Program-made: the position numbers and the translations under genes | The notes under the pieces: model-generated | Databases searched by the model: none | Told to the model about the DNA's origin: nothing | Seen by the model: only the letters and a program-made list of their open reading frames with translations | Shown here: positions 12,399 through 23,450 of the stretch, in pieces | Layout of the letters: each line of letters opens with the position of its first letter | Position numbering within the stretch: position 1 is the first letter of the stretch | DNA from: Rhizophagus clarus | Taxonomy: Eukaryota > Glomeromycota > Glomeromycetes > Glomerales > Glomeraceae | DNA: 64,000 nt | Direction: 5' to 3' | Assembly: GCA_015698045.1 (NCBI GenBank) | Contig: BLAL01000012.1 | Coordinates: 868,001 to 932,000, forward strand

Positions 12399-13400
12399 TT
12401 ATAAAATAAAAAAAAGGAAGAATACTGCATCGACATACTGGGCTAAATGTTTATCGATAACCTTTTCAGAAAGAATTACACCCATTTTTCCTCTATGATG
12501 TGTATTAAGACATCTAGCCTCATAATTTGCTTTATCCGCTGGATTACCTTTCCTTTGTATTTGTATATTACATCTGTATATGGCATTTACGACTAATGCC
12601 ATTTTTGTTTAATCCTTTCTGCGAAGCTCTTCTTGGAAAACACCTGTAATTGCTTCACGTGATAATCTCACAAGTTAAAGCATATATGGCCCATCCGCAT
12701 ATTTTGTCTGATTGTCTTGCTTTTTATTGTTGCTTGAACTTTACAGTCCTATGTCTGAGATTTTTATGTTGTTTAGTATTTTTCCATAAATACTATATCA
12801 ACTGGTCCTTCTGGGACCACATCTTTATCCTGCTGGATGGTAGCTAACCTTTCTCTATGGGCTTGAGTTGCTGCTGGTCCTGGTCCAGTTTCTGGATCCT
12901 CTGCTGGTTCAGCTGTTTTTTCATATTTTTCCAACTATTCTCTTGTTGGCAGACGAACTGCTCTAGGATGTAGTTGCTCAAGATTATGACATGGAAGAAT
13001 ACATTTATTCAAGACTTCTGGTCTATTGTGATCTCCTAGATCAAGTACTTTATATCATCTTAGTAATCTTGCTGCTCACCAGGATTTCGGGCATTTGGAC
13101 TAACACATTTTTCAGCTTCTTCTTTAGTGATATAATCTCTTCCGAGTATTGGAACCTTCTTTCGTACAGAGAACCCGGAAGTTGGAGTTTTCTTTTGAGT
13201 TCAGGGTCTGGGGTTGGAATATCAACCTGTGACTTTTCTCTTCTTCGATTTTTTCCCGAATATGAATTACTGGAGCGGGGGTTTGTGATTTGGATTTGGT
13301 TATATTAGGAGTTATTGTGGGTGTACTCCATTGAATATATTTTTTGGGAGTGGATTACACAGATTTTTATTACTTTATAATGATGACAAAGTTTAGCTGG
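12399..13400 (-). pseudogene. decayed multi-segment coding region, family unknown
   Basis: Minus-strand segments with coding texture are scattered through this kilobase. A 67-codon frame (12602-12399) contains AIYRCNIQIQRKGNPADKAN and HHRGKMGVILSEK. A Pro/Glu/Ala-rich stretch near 12790-12960 contains EKYEKTAEPAEDPETGPG and AHRERLATIQQDKDVVPEG. Another near 13070-13170 contains RDYITKEEAEKCVSPNARNP. They are in different frames with stops between them. The GC content is above the background, which suggests a degraded gene or mobile element. I could not identify it. Confidence 0.35.
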
Positions 13401-14189
13401 TCTTGTAAGTTTGTATCCACAGCAAACACAAATAGTATTTTTCTTATTTGATCTAGGCATGTTATTAATAAGTCTTACCTGTTATATATTGTGCAAACTT
13501 TTGCACAATTTAAAATATTTAATCATATGTCCTCTAATGTTCAATTATTTTTTTCTATTTTTGAAAATAGGGTTAGGAAGTGCCAGCCTTGCACCGAATG
13601 TGATAAGCCTACTGGGACTGCTTGTGGCCGATGCCGATTACATATTAGGGTTACTATATGATCCAATATGTTAATCGGCTTCGGGATAAGGCTCAGATGC
13701 ATGATTAGTATAGTAAAGAAGTAGTCCTAGAGGGATCAGTTGAGACTTAATATATGTTTACTCCCAAAAGTAAGGCTCAGAGGTGAGACTTAGAGGTGAG
13801 ATTAACGAATATACATCTAATGGTGTAATTTTTTTTTTGTCCTAGTCTTGCGTAAAGGAAATAGCCTCAGAATGGTTTTCTGTATATTGAGAAATTACTG
13901 GTATGCTAGAACTTGTTTAATAAAAATTTGCATTACAACTTAATCACCAAGAGGCGAGACTTAGTGTCCTTATGAAATCGATAAAGAAACAGCATTAAAA
14001 TTAATTCTAAGATAACATAAAATATTGGTATACATTTTAGGCTTGCAAAGTCTCGCATAGAGCACATTCGGACACTTCGATCCTCGGTGCTCTATGGTCG
14101 TTTCTAAGACAAGCAATATGACGAGCGCTTGGACAAGTGACATGGTGATGAAAAGGGGAAATCACCAAACAACGGCAACTTTCTTATTT
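13401..14189. other. spacer with coding-like debris
   Basis: Moderately GC-rich patches (around 13565-13680 and 14040-14100) but no recognisable product. AGGCTCAGAGGTGAGACTTAGAGGTGAGATT near 13770-13800 is a short local repeat. Confidence 0.4.
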
Positions 14190-14308
14190 CATGTAAAATC
14201 ATATATTAACGCTTGCTTTTCCCCAGAAGTAAATTTTTTATTTCACATCGGTATCACTCCGAACATAACACATTTTTCACCCGAGCCAAATATCACTATA
14301 AAAGCACT
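14190..14308 (+). promoter_or_regulatory. conserved family promoter, copy 2
   Basis: This is the plus-strand homologue of the block at 9255-9400 (shared CGCTTGCTTTTCCCC, AGAAGTAAATTTTT, TTTCACATCGGTATCACTCCG). A TATAAAAG box at 14297-14304 lies only about 5 nt before an ATG (14309), too close for a conventional TATA-to-start distance. Either transcription starts inside what looks like the coding region and a later ATG is used, or this box is not the TATA element. Confidence 0.55.
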
Positions 14309-14400
14309 ATGTCAGAAACTAACACTCCCGCGTCTACTTCAGCCACTGCAACGGAAGTAAAAAATTAGCTGAAGTGGTTAGAAAGTATAGCTATTCTTTT
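14309..14400 (+). pseudogene. 5' stub of a SAM/nuclease-family gene
   Basis: Just after the promoter the sequence reads MSETNTPASTSATATEVKN and then, out of register, LAEVVRKYS. This is the Ser/Thr/Ala-rich leader plus first SAM helix typical of the family. The body of the gene is missing downstream, so it is a truncated and broken copy. Confidence 0.5.
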
Positions 14401-14973
14401 TCAAAATTTTTATATCCGTCTCACTAAGCTCCTTACGAGAAAAAATGATGGGATTACAGATTGTGCCTTTCACAAGATAACCAAGAAAGCTTCGTAGTAT
14501 TGGTTTAGGCAGGGTTGGGAAATCTATTGTGCGAGACAAAAGTACATTAACGTTAAGTGCATATATAATTAATAATATTAAACTACGCATTTTTTAAATA
14601 AAAATAGTTTAAAAATAATTTATTATTAATTATAATTATTATTTATTACATAATTTAAAAGTTTTAGTATTACAAGGGAATGACTGTTTTTCATCTGAAA
14701 ACTTAACAATTGAAAAAACACGCAAAATTGTTGATTATGTTCGAATAATTTATTTAGCCCAATTACCATCAACTAGGATTATTTTGAGAAATACCTTATG
14801 TTATTACAATTTCAAGAAAAATTTATATAAGATATATAATAACTTTTTCGTTTAGAAATTAAGCATAATGATTTTACTTTCGATTATACAAATGTTCTTA
14901 TGTATCTTATACCTCTACCAAGTAGAATTCGTGGAGATATTTAAGCATAGTAATTCTGAACGGTCATGCGATC
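14401..14973. other. spacer
   Basis: AT-rich, no supported gene. A 70-codon minus-strand frame (14378-14590) contains KELSETDIKILKKN, which faintly recalls the SAM-family motif ETDxKIL, but it is too short to call. Confidence 0.4.
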
Positions 14974-16320
14974 TTAAAGAAACGATGAATATTCAGTAAT
15001 AAATGGTTCGATTTCAACATCATCATATTTTTTAATTACACCCATCAATTTATAAGTATCAATAAGATCTGAATAATCTACTGACTTATTAAGAGACATT
15101 CCGATCGTTTGTAATAACATAGGATGTTTTCCTTTCCAATAATGAAAAAATGATTTAAATGAAATTAATGATATTCTCCTTATTCCCCTAATCAAATTAG
15201 TTCGTAATTTAAATTTAAACTTAAACAAACCCTCTGGTGAATGTTTGCCCAACGTTTCGAATAAATTTTCACAATCTTCTTCTTCTATGGTAAGATATAA
15301 ACTATCTAGATATTGGCATTTAACCAATAAATTTTCAAATTCTAAAATACAATTATTATTAAAAGGAATTTCGAGATATTCCACATTTGGACAATTTTCA
15401 TAAATAGCTTTAATAATCATTTGATTATGTACAGTATTTAAAGTATAATCATCACTCATTTCTAGATATTTTAAATTTTTAAAATATGAAAGAAAATTCG
15501 GGTAAGGTTTCTTATTTGTGCTAAAATATTGAATATTACTCGCATGTTTAATCAAAGAATTCTCAAGATCTTTATAAAATGAATTACTGTTTATTTCCAT
15601 ATAGGGATAATTGGTACCAGCATAATAAAAACGAACGTTATTTAATTTTTTTTGACATTGGATTAATTTGATGATTCCATTATTATTTACATTATAATAA
15701 TTATCTTGTAGACCGTAAATATTTAGATTTAATTCTTCTATTGATTCACTTATTTCTGCCAATCCAACTAAAACATCATCTTCCGTTAAAGTACTACATT
15801 GAAGATATTCAAGTCTTAAAAGGCAACTTTCGGCTCCAGGAATAAGATGTAATTTATGTTTGAATTTATGAGGTATGTAAAGATGTGTGATTCTTGTATT
15901 TTCATTAATAAAAAGATTGATTATTTTGTCATAAACGCCTAATTTTTTACATTCCATAATATTAATGATTCCTTCTAAATCACCTAAATTCAAATGTTTA
16001 CAAAATCCAATATAATTAAATAAAGGTTTCTTATATTTCGTGGTTAGGCCGAAAGTATCACTTGTTTCATCCGACAAATGTGAAATGATTACATCTAATA
16101 ATAGCTTTTTCTTCTTTTCATCATTTAATAAGTGTGTCTGAAGATTTCTCCGTGAAATCTTTCCGTGCGTGCTAAAACATTTCCAGGGATTCTTCCATAA
16201 AATTGGAACGATAATTTCGCACCAGGATACGTTGACTAATAATGAATTATGAAGAGAATTTCTATCGTCTTGCAACTTTTCAAATATTTGGAAAAGGATA
16301 TCTCTATCTAGATTTAACAT
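14974..16320 (-). CDS. F-box protein 2 (glomeromycete family)
   Basis: A single-exon gene of 448 codons. I place the start at 16320 (MLNLDRDILFQIFEKLQDD) rather than at an upstream in-frame ATG (16389), because this matches the other two paralogues and the intervening 23 residues come from a poly(T/A) leader read as Lys. The F-box spans residues 2-50 (LLVNVSWCEIIVPILWKNPW). The rest holds Leu-rich LRLEYLQC, SIEELNLNI, LKYLEMSD, VEYLEIPF and YLDSLYLT strings, consistent with a solenoid substrate-binding region. It probably acts as a substrate adaptor of an SCF E3 ligase; the substrate is unknown. It lies head-to-head with the membrane-protein gene at 17043, and the ~720 nt between them would hold both promoters. 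Intact. Confidence 0.85.
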   Translation of the reverse strand: MLNLDRDILFQIFEKLQDDRNSLHNSLLVNVSWCEIIVPILWKNPWKCFSTHGKISRRNLQTHLLNDEKKKKLLLDVIISHLSDETSDTFGLTTKYKKPLFNYIGFCKHLNLGDLEGIINIMECKKLGVYDKIINLFINENTRITHLYIPHKFKHKLHLIPGAESCLLRLEYLQCSTLTEDDVLVGLAEISESIEELNLNIYGLQDNYYNVNNNGIIKLIQCQKKLNNVRFYYAGTNYPYMEINSNSFYKDLENSLIKHASNIQYFSTNKKPYPNFLSYFKNLKYLEMSDDYTLNTVHNQMIIKAIYENCPNVEYLEIPFNNNCILEFENLLVKCQYLDSLYLTIEEEDCENLFETLGKHSPEGLFKFKFKLRTNLIRGIRRISLISFKSFFHYWKGKHPMLLQTIGMSLNKSVDYSDLIDTYKLMGVIKKYDDVEIEPFITEYSSFL

Positions 16321-17042
16321 TTTTTTTTTTTTTTTAATGAATTTGAAATTTTGTGTCGTTAAAACAATGCGTGTATTTATAATTTTCACCGATTCTTTTG
16401 GTTGTTTTGTTTCATTTTTTTAGATCAATTACGATCAGCTGATAAACATCATTTTGAATGAATTCATTTTTGATTAAATTGATTCTTTTATTCTGTAGAT
16501 GGTTATTTTGTGCAATCTAGTTTTTCAAATTTAGTACTTTTTTGAATACGATTTACTTTATCGATCTAACAGATTATTTTTAACGTCAAATGTTATTATT
16601 CAACTAATTTCCTTACATGTTAACAAAAAAAACCAACAATCACATTTTTGGAATAATTTTTTTTGTTCATTGTCAACGAGGTTAGAATCAGTTGTATTTA
16701 GCATAATGCTGTAATTTCATCTTTCATTGTTAAAAATATAATTATTTGTTCAACAAAAATTGCAGGAAAATTGAATTTTTTATTATCTATGAATTAAAAT
16801 TATACTGCGTTTCAGCCCTTATAAAATTTAGTCTTATGCGTTCCGAGTCGTTAATCCGTCATTCCGTCAAGGAAATTCTGTGATACCATATATTATGTGA
16901 TAACCCGTGACAATTGTAATGACGAATTAGGGAATTGTTTCTGTAAATTCCAGGTTACACGCAGAAATGATTTTTTATGTAAATGAATTCATTTTTCGTC
17001 CCTCCAAAATTTCTTCTTCAATATTGTAAAACTTCCAAAAGT
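16321..17042. promoter_or_regulatory. divergent intergenic region
   Basis: The region separates F-box gene 2 (minus) from the eight-exon gene (plus), so it should contain both promoters. No consensus site was recognised. A local CG-containing patch, TGCGTTCCGAGTCGTTAATCC, lies at about 16838-16858. Confidence 0.35.
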
Positions 17043-18547
17043 ATGGACAAAGTAAGATTTTTTCGACGTTTGAGAATTTCTCAAATCATAATAACAGCGT
17101 TCATTTGTCTAATTGGTAATATATTATAATTCACTTTTATTGATGAGTCGCTTTATTCTAACGAAGATTTATATAATTTTTTTTTTTTAAAAAAAAAAAG
17201 AAAAATCGAGAATTTACTTGTATAAACGTAAACCTCATTTTGTTGATATTCCTTTTAATCTAACCTATACGACTTTGGATTTTGTTGATTTTGTTGATTG
17301 CGAGTAAGTTTTTATAAACAATATGAAAGAAGGAAGGAAATTTAAATAAAGAAATACATTCATTTTAATCTTTTCTTTTAGGTACTATATCGCTGATAAT
17401 TATGAACGTGGACTTCATCTTGGTAATGTTTCTTTTGATCAAGCCTACATTTCAGACTCAGCTTTGGATTTTGTTGATTGCGGGTAAGTTTATTTAAATT
17501 TCCTTCCTTTCAAAAAAAAAAGAAACACGCTCCATTTTAATTTTTTCTTGTAGGAACAATTTCGCTGCTAATTGTGATAACGCTACTGAAAATACAAACA
17601 ATACTTATATAAGTTACTACGATTTGGATGTTTATGATGAGCAAGTTTATAATCTTTTTTGTTTTTGTTTTTTTTTTAAAAAAAAAAAAAAAACTGATCC
17701 TTCGATGGATTTTTAAATAGGATTACAAGTTCCTATGTTATCGATCTTGGTTATCTCTATGATTATCATGATCTTTATATTATATTGTCGGCTATTTCAT
17801 TAATTTTATTAGGTAAATAATTGTCATGTTCTACAAGATGTACGTAAAAAAATATTCTTTTCTAATTCTTTCACTTTTCAAATACATTAGTATATAATTT
17901 ATTTAGAGCCGAGAACCAACGCTTCACAAGTCTGTTTATGAGATTATTTAATATAATCGATAACTACCTTGATTCGTACGTATATTTGTCTTTACTAATT
18001 TAATTTAATAAAAAGTTAAGATATTAAATCAATCGTATATATTTATTTATACATTAGAATATTATTGGTTGTTTGGACTTACACAGGTAATGTATATAAA
18101 TTTTGTTTACTGTAATTGACGCAATCCCTTATTTTTTTCCTTTTTTTTTTTATTTCGATCTCACTTATTATAGCTATTATTAATAACACTCCTAAATTTT
18201 TTACAAATTGGGATTATATGTGTCATGGATTTGGTAATTTTAACGTAATTCTCTGCGCGAGTCATGTAATTAGCTATATTTTATGTTTGTTATTGTTCCT
18301 TTCATGTATAATCAGGATAGTTACCAAGTATGGGGGTATTTTTAATCGAAGTGATGATTATGAATACACTCCGCTATTATGGGATTATGACTTAATTGAT
18401 GATGATGAATACGAACCTTTTTTAGAGGGTGATGTTGATGCAAAATTAATTGATGATGAAGAAATTACCGTGAAATTTATTGAATTTGATAAGGAAAAAG
18501 CAAATGTTGAAAAGTTGATTGAAATTGATGACCCGGAGGGAAAATAA
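17043..18547 (+). CDS. eight-exon predicted membrane protein with duplicated loop exons
   Basis: Exons: 17043-17115, 17201-17303, 17382-17483, 17554-17640, 17721-17812, 17891-17975, 18058-18086, 18174-18547. Joined, they give 315 codons (314 aa) with no stop. All introns are 70-87 nt. Introns 2, 3 and 4 are all phase 2, and intron 4 is GC-AG (GA/GCAAGTTT). The acceptor at 18173 retains the frame that opens the last exon. Hydrophobic segments occur at about residues 12-24 (short), 137-157, 182-193 (short) and 210-236, so a four-pass topology with a large first loop is plausible (MARVEL-like arrangement possible but unproven). Exons 2-4 encode related loop units ending TLDFVDFVDC, ALDFVDC and DLDVYD. 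The acidic C-terminal tail (237-314) repeats LIDDDEYEPFLEGD / LIDDEEITVKFIEFD. No family was recognised. A decayed copy lies at 57855-58200. Confidence 0.7.
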
Positions 18548-18994
18548 GAAGTATAATGGGGAAGCGAATAATTTCTATTTGAAGAATTGTAAGTTCAAAA
18601 TTCATTTATAGTGTTTATAGTAGTAATTAGGACAAAAATACTTACGAATTGTATTACGTTGATACTTGAATTTAGAATATTTTGTAATTTATTCGTTGGC
18701 GCAGGGTGTCAATTGATCGATCGACTAAATAAATGTATAGTTTTTTTTTACATATATTTTTATTAAGATTTAAGAGAAGTAAACATTATTTAAGTGCAAT
18801 TTATTGATACAAGTAAAATTCCTTTGACGTATGCTTGGCTGTAATGCACGTGCTGCTTGGCGCAGCCAAATGCCAAATTTCTTGGTTGCTTGGCGTTTCA
18901 TCAAACATTGTGCAACAAACAAAACAATATATATGTGACCGTTTTTAGCCACTTTACGAGCTTCAAACCTTTTTTTTTTTATTTTAAAAAAAAA

Positions 18995-20356
18995 ATGTCA
19001 AAGTTAAATAGCGATGTTCTTTATTTGATATTTGAACAATTACAACATGATAATAAGACAATTCAATCATGCCTTTTAGTTAATAGAACGAGTTGTGAAA
19101 TCGTCATACCAATCTTATGGAAAAATCCTTGGCAATATAATTTAAACTATAAACAACATCTATTATTATTAAATATAATAATTTCAAATTTACCACATGA
19201 ACTAAAAATTATTTATAAAAGTAAAGGAATTTATACTTTACCAAATTCTTATAAACCCTTATTTAATTATATTAAATTTTGTAATTATCTTAATTTAGAA
19301 AAATTTTGTTCGTTAACTTCTATTATGAATGATAAAATTGAACTTTTTATTAATGGAAATACAAGATTTACTCATATTATTTTACCTTATGATTCTTTTA
19401 ATTTTTCATTACACAATTTACCTGGTTCTATTCATTCCCTTTCAGGATTGGAATTTCTTAATTGTCATACTTTAAAAAATGATGATATTTTAATTGGATT
19501 GGCAGGAATTTGTAATTCAATCAAAGAATTGAAACTTATTACTTATCTAAATCCATATTTTACTAATTTTAAGAATGATACAGAAAATTTTGGTATTATA
19601 AAATTGATTGAAAATCAAAAAAGATTATCTTGCGTTCAATTACATTTTGTCGATTATGAATATGTAGCTACGAAATATCGTAAATTTTTTAAAATTCTTA
19701 TAAATTCTATAAATAAGCACTCAAATAGTATTAAATATTTTAAGATAAAAGGATCTTATGATATGGATCAAACATACCATTTAGCGAATTTATCCTTACC
19801 TTTATTAAAAACTTTAAATTCTAGAAGGGCTTTACTTACAGATTTAACAAGATTAATTGGAAACACAATTGGAAATCTTAATGAAATAAAGATTGATCAG
19901 ATGAATCATGATGATGATGATGATTTTAAAAGAATTATACAAATAATTTATTTAAATTGTCCAAATCTTAAATATCTTAAATTATTGATTAGAAATAATA
20001 ATATTTTAGCATTAGAAAATTTATTAATTAATTGTCAAAATTTAATTGGATTATATATACTTACAAGTGATATAATTAATTGGGATGAATTATTTAAAAT
20101 CTTATTAAGATCATCATCAAATAATTTATTTAAATTTAAATTTCTTACAAGAATATCAATTAAATTTGATTCTTTAAAATATTTTTTGGATAATTGGGAT
20201 AAGGATCGTCATCCTCTCTTATTACAAACCGTTAGAATGATTGAAAGTCATAGATTAAGTTGTTTAATTCATGAATATGAAACCAAAGGTGTAATTATGA
20301 AATATGATAATGATTGGCATGGTACTAATTTTAGATCTTTTGAATGGATTAAATGA
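18995..20356 (+). CDS. F-box protein 3 (glomeromycete family)
   Basis: A single-exon gene of 453 codons. An in-frame ATG exists at 18857, but the start at 18995 (MSKLNSDVLYLIFEQLQHD) matches the paralogues and follows the characteristic poly(T)-poly(A) leader. The F-box covers residues 2-48 (SCLLVNRTSCEIVIPILWKN). The remainder is Leu/Ile/Asn-rich with LEFLNCHT, IKELKLI, LKYLKLLI and LIGLYI strings, and the C-terminus DSLKYFLDNW...FRSFEWIK closely parallels protein 1. An SCF adaptor role is inferred from the F-box. Extreme A+T bias (many AAT/TTA/ATT codons) compared with copy 1 suggests either relaxed codon use or low expression. Intact. Confidence 0.87.
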   Translation: MSKLNSDVLYLIFEQLQHDNKTIQSCLLVNRTSCEIVIPILWKNPWQYNLNYKQHLLLLNIIISNLPHELKIIYKSKGIYTLPNSYKPLFNYIKFCNYLNLEKFCSLTSIMNDKIELFINGNTRFTHIILPYDSFNFSLHNLPGSIHSLSGLEFLNCHTLKNDDILIGLAGICNSIKELKLITYLNPYFTNFKNDTENFGIIKLIENQKRLSCVQLHFVDYEYVATKYRKFFKILINSINKHSNSIKYFKIKGSYDMDQTYHLANLSLPLLKTLNSRRALLTDLTRLIGNTIGNLNEIKIDQMNHDDDDDFKRIIQIIYLNCPNLKYLKLLIRNNNILALENLLINCQNLIGLYILTSDIINWDELFKILLRSSSNNLFKFKFLTRISIKFDSLKYFLDNWDKDRHPLLLQTVRMIESHRLSCLIHEYETKGVIMKYDNDWHGTNFRSFEWIK

Positions 20357-20637
20357 ATAAATTTTTTATTGGTTTTATTTGTTTTATTATTTTGTGTATC
20401 TTGCTGTTACAGTGCTCATGTTACAATATTACTCCAAATAAATAATTTTTTTCCGAATGACCCTTGTGTAAAATTCAGAATAGGGGGATATCCAATCGGA
20501 AACTGGGGGATAAATTAGTAAAGCGAAAAAATTGTAAAATTGTCTGTGTAACTTTTACTACTTTGTATTATTTAAAAGATTATAAATATTACAAAAAAAA
20601 AAATTTTTTCATAAAATAAATACTGAAAATAATCTAA

Positions 20638-22132
20638 ATGGAAATCGTATTCAATCACAAAAATTGCTCGTATTGCAATAATTTCTTTACTGAAGAGTCA
20701 TGGTGTAAAGAATGTGACCCATGTAGAGTAATGGAAGGATGGACAAGTGGAAACCCTGATATTGATAAGTTTATAAAAGATACAATACGGAAAGAATATA
20801 GGCTAGAATATGATACTTACTATGATACTTACAGTTATGATTTTCTTGAATGGGTACCATTTAATAGATTTACAGATATAAAAGAAATTGGGGAAGGTGG
20901 ATTTGCTAAAGTATATTCTGCAAATTGGATCGATGGTAAATCAAAGTATTATAAAGAAGTTGGAGCAAAAATGCATCTAAACCTCTGAAAGTTGCATTAA
21001 AAAGATTATATGGATCACAGAACATGTCAGACAAATATTAAATGAAGTACGTTTTTATACTGTATTATTCCTAATTTAATTTATTTCATTTTTTATTGTT
21101 TAAACTTTTAAATATAAACATTTTAATAATTCTTTATATTATCGAGAGTACAGATTAAAATACATTGGGATTTATCTAAAAAAGTATTATTACGGATTTA
21201 TGGATTAACTAAAGACCCAGAAACTAAAGAATTTATGATGATTATGACATTTGCTGAAAAAGGAAATTTGAGAAGTATACTTTTAAACAATTTTAACAAT
21301 ATTATGTGGAAAGACAAAATTTATTCATTGCTAAATTTATCATTGTGACTAAATAACTTACATGGTTTGGGATATTTTCACAAAGATTTTCATAGTGGAA
21401 ATATTTTACACACTGATTCCAGTAGTAACACTCACATTTCAGACTTTGGATTATCTGGACCAGCAGATGAACAAAAATCAGATGATGAAGTATATGGTGT
21501 GATGCCATATATTGCTCCAGAAGTTTTAAATGGAGAACCATATACATCATCATCTGATATTTATAGTTTTGGTGTAGTTATGGCTGAATTATCATCTGGA
21601 AAACCACCTTTTTACAATAAAAAACATGATTTAAGTTTAGCATTAGCTATATGTAATGGACTCAGACCAGAATTTGGAAAAGGAACACCTGAATTTTATA
21701 AGAAATTAGCTTATAAATGTATGAATGTTAATTCAAATGAAAGGCCAATAGCTGGAGAATTAGAAAATATTTTTTGGTTTTGGGATGATTCTAATAATGT
21801 TATAATGATGAAAAAGAAAAATTTGGCTATAAAGGAAATGAAATTAGAGCAGCATTTAAAGAAGCCGATAAAGAAATACCAAACATCTTAACTTCATATG
21901 AAAAGAATCCTGATGCAGTATATACCAGTAGAGTGTTTAATTTCAGTAATATGTTATCAAGACCTGTTAATTCATCTATTATTACTTCATATATTAATGA
22001 AGAAAGCAATGAAGGTATTTTTATTTATTTTCAAAATTTATATTTCATTAAAATTTTTCAATAATCAAAAATAATTTTGGTATTTGAGTAGCTCCTGATT
22101 CTCAACTAGTCAACCTAGAAATTCCAAATTAA
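20638..22132 (+). pseudogene. protein kinase pseudogene (glomeromycete TKL-like type)
   Basis: The N-terminus has a CX2C zinc-ribbon-like patch (CSYCNNFF, WCKECDPC), then the glycine loop IGEGGFAKVYSA, the lysine strand VALKRLYGSQN, KDPETKEFMMIMTFAEKGNL, catalytic loop HKDFHSGN, ISDFGLSG, the P+1 loop GVMPYIAPEVL, SDIYSFGVVMAELSSGKPPF and a terminal ITSYINEESNE tail. An intron runs 21047-21153, another 22015-22091, and the last exon ends at 22132. Disabling changes visible: a register change near 20970; a stop at 21039-21041 just before the first intron, apparently from one lost T; TGA at 21346-21348 in place of a helix residue before the catalytic loop; and a register change near 21809. All catalytic motifs remain, so decay is recent. 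It would have been a Ser/Thr or dual-specificity kinase of unknown pathway. Confidence 0.85.
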
Positions 22133-22862
22133 TATAATTGAAAGGTATTATATAAAATTTGCTATTCGAATTATTATAGATTTTGATATATTTTATTATT
22201 TAACAATAACAGAAATTATGATGAAAGTAATGTTTATGATTAGATAAATTGAATATATTATTGTATTGTTTTGTCTTATATTTTATCATAAAATTTGTTG
22301 TTTGAAATGAATAACTTAATGACTTTGCATAAAAAAAAGTAAATTATGTATCGTCTTAGGTTTCTGATATGGAATCGCCTAAAATCAGAAATTCAAATCA
22401 GAAATTCTAATTTGAAGATAGCGATAGCCGATAATGATAATTATCGTAAAATGGGTTTAACTATTTTGTTACAAAAGATTGCTTGAAATCATTTATTGTA
22501 AGAATTTATTACGATTAGATCAAAATTGTATGTTTTAAATCCTTTATAGTATATTAAATACTGTCAAAGTATCCAAGATCAGTACCATAGTCCATAGTAT
22601 ATTTTATTTCCTCCCAAATCGTACTTTATTAAATTATGTAAGTACACATCTATACAATTCTGACCACTTTGAAGACCTAAAATCTGAATTGTAAATTTGA
22701 TCTATATTATAAACCTGGGAAAGATGTTAGTATAAAAATGAATCAGAAAAAAAAACTCCTTCTTGACCACATAGTAGTCATTATAACCCAACTACACCCT
22801 TTCTACTTGAATCAGGACTATCTTTCTATGAGCTTCGCCAACTACCACTTGCATCCTATATG
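22133..22862. other. spacer; right part is an old coding remnant
   Basis: AT-rich without a supported gene. The last ~100 nt before 22862 (minus strand, open) seem to belong to the same interrupted coding remnant that resumes at 33101 on the far side of the nested transposons. Confidence 0.4.
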
Positions 22863-23350
22863 CCCTATAAAGAAATAGGATAAAGAATTTATACATTTTT
22901 TTATACGGAAAAAGTCATATGAATATTGTATGATTATCATATAATAAACATAGAATTTTTCGTAAAAAAATATACGTAAAAAAATATATGATACGGAAAA
23001 CTGTCCAATTCCGTATCACAAAATTACGGTTTATATACTGAAAAATACTGAAAAATACATAAATTATATGTTTTTTAACGTAATTAATTTTAATTTTTAA
23101 ATAATAATATTTTCATTGAATATGTTTTATTATAATATTAAATCAATATTTAAATAATAAATAAATAAATAATATTTTATTTAATACAAATATTTCATTT
23201 CTTATTACATTTCTTTAACTCTATTAAAAACCAAACTCCCCCCCTATATTGTACCATACCTACAGTAATTCTAGAATTATCCTATGCTAGTCTCCAAGAG
23301 TTGGCATTCCTACAAAAAAACGAAAAAAACAAATCAACTCACGAGTAAAT

Positions 23351-23450
23351 AAATCAACCTGTAAAGAAAGAAATCAACTCACAAAGAAAGAAATCAACCC
23401 ACAAAGAAAGTAACCAACCCACAAAGAAAGAAAACAACCCACAAAAAAGA
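23351..23450 (+). repeat. 20-bp tandem repeat, five units
   Basis: Five consecutive units near AAATCAACCCACAAAGAAAG, in exact 20-bp register, inside the TIR element. The array grades into a strand-asymmetric A/G-rich tract to about 24110. Confidence 0.8.

Noticed and set aside
18857-18994. Upstream in-frame ATG for F-box gene 3
   Set aside because: The extra 46 residues include a translated poly(T)/poly(A) leader and have no counterpart in the paralogues.
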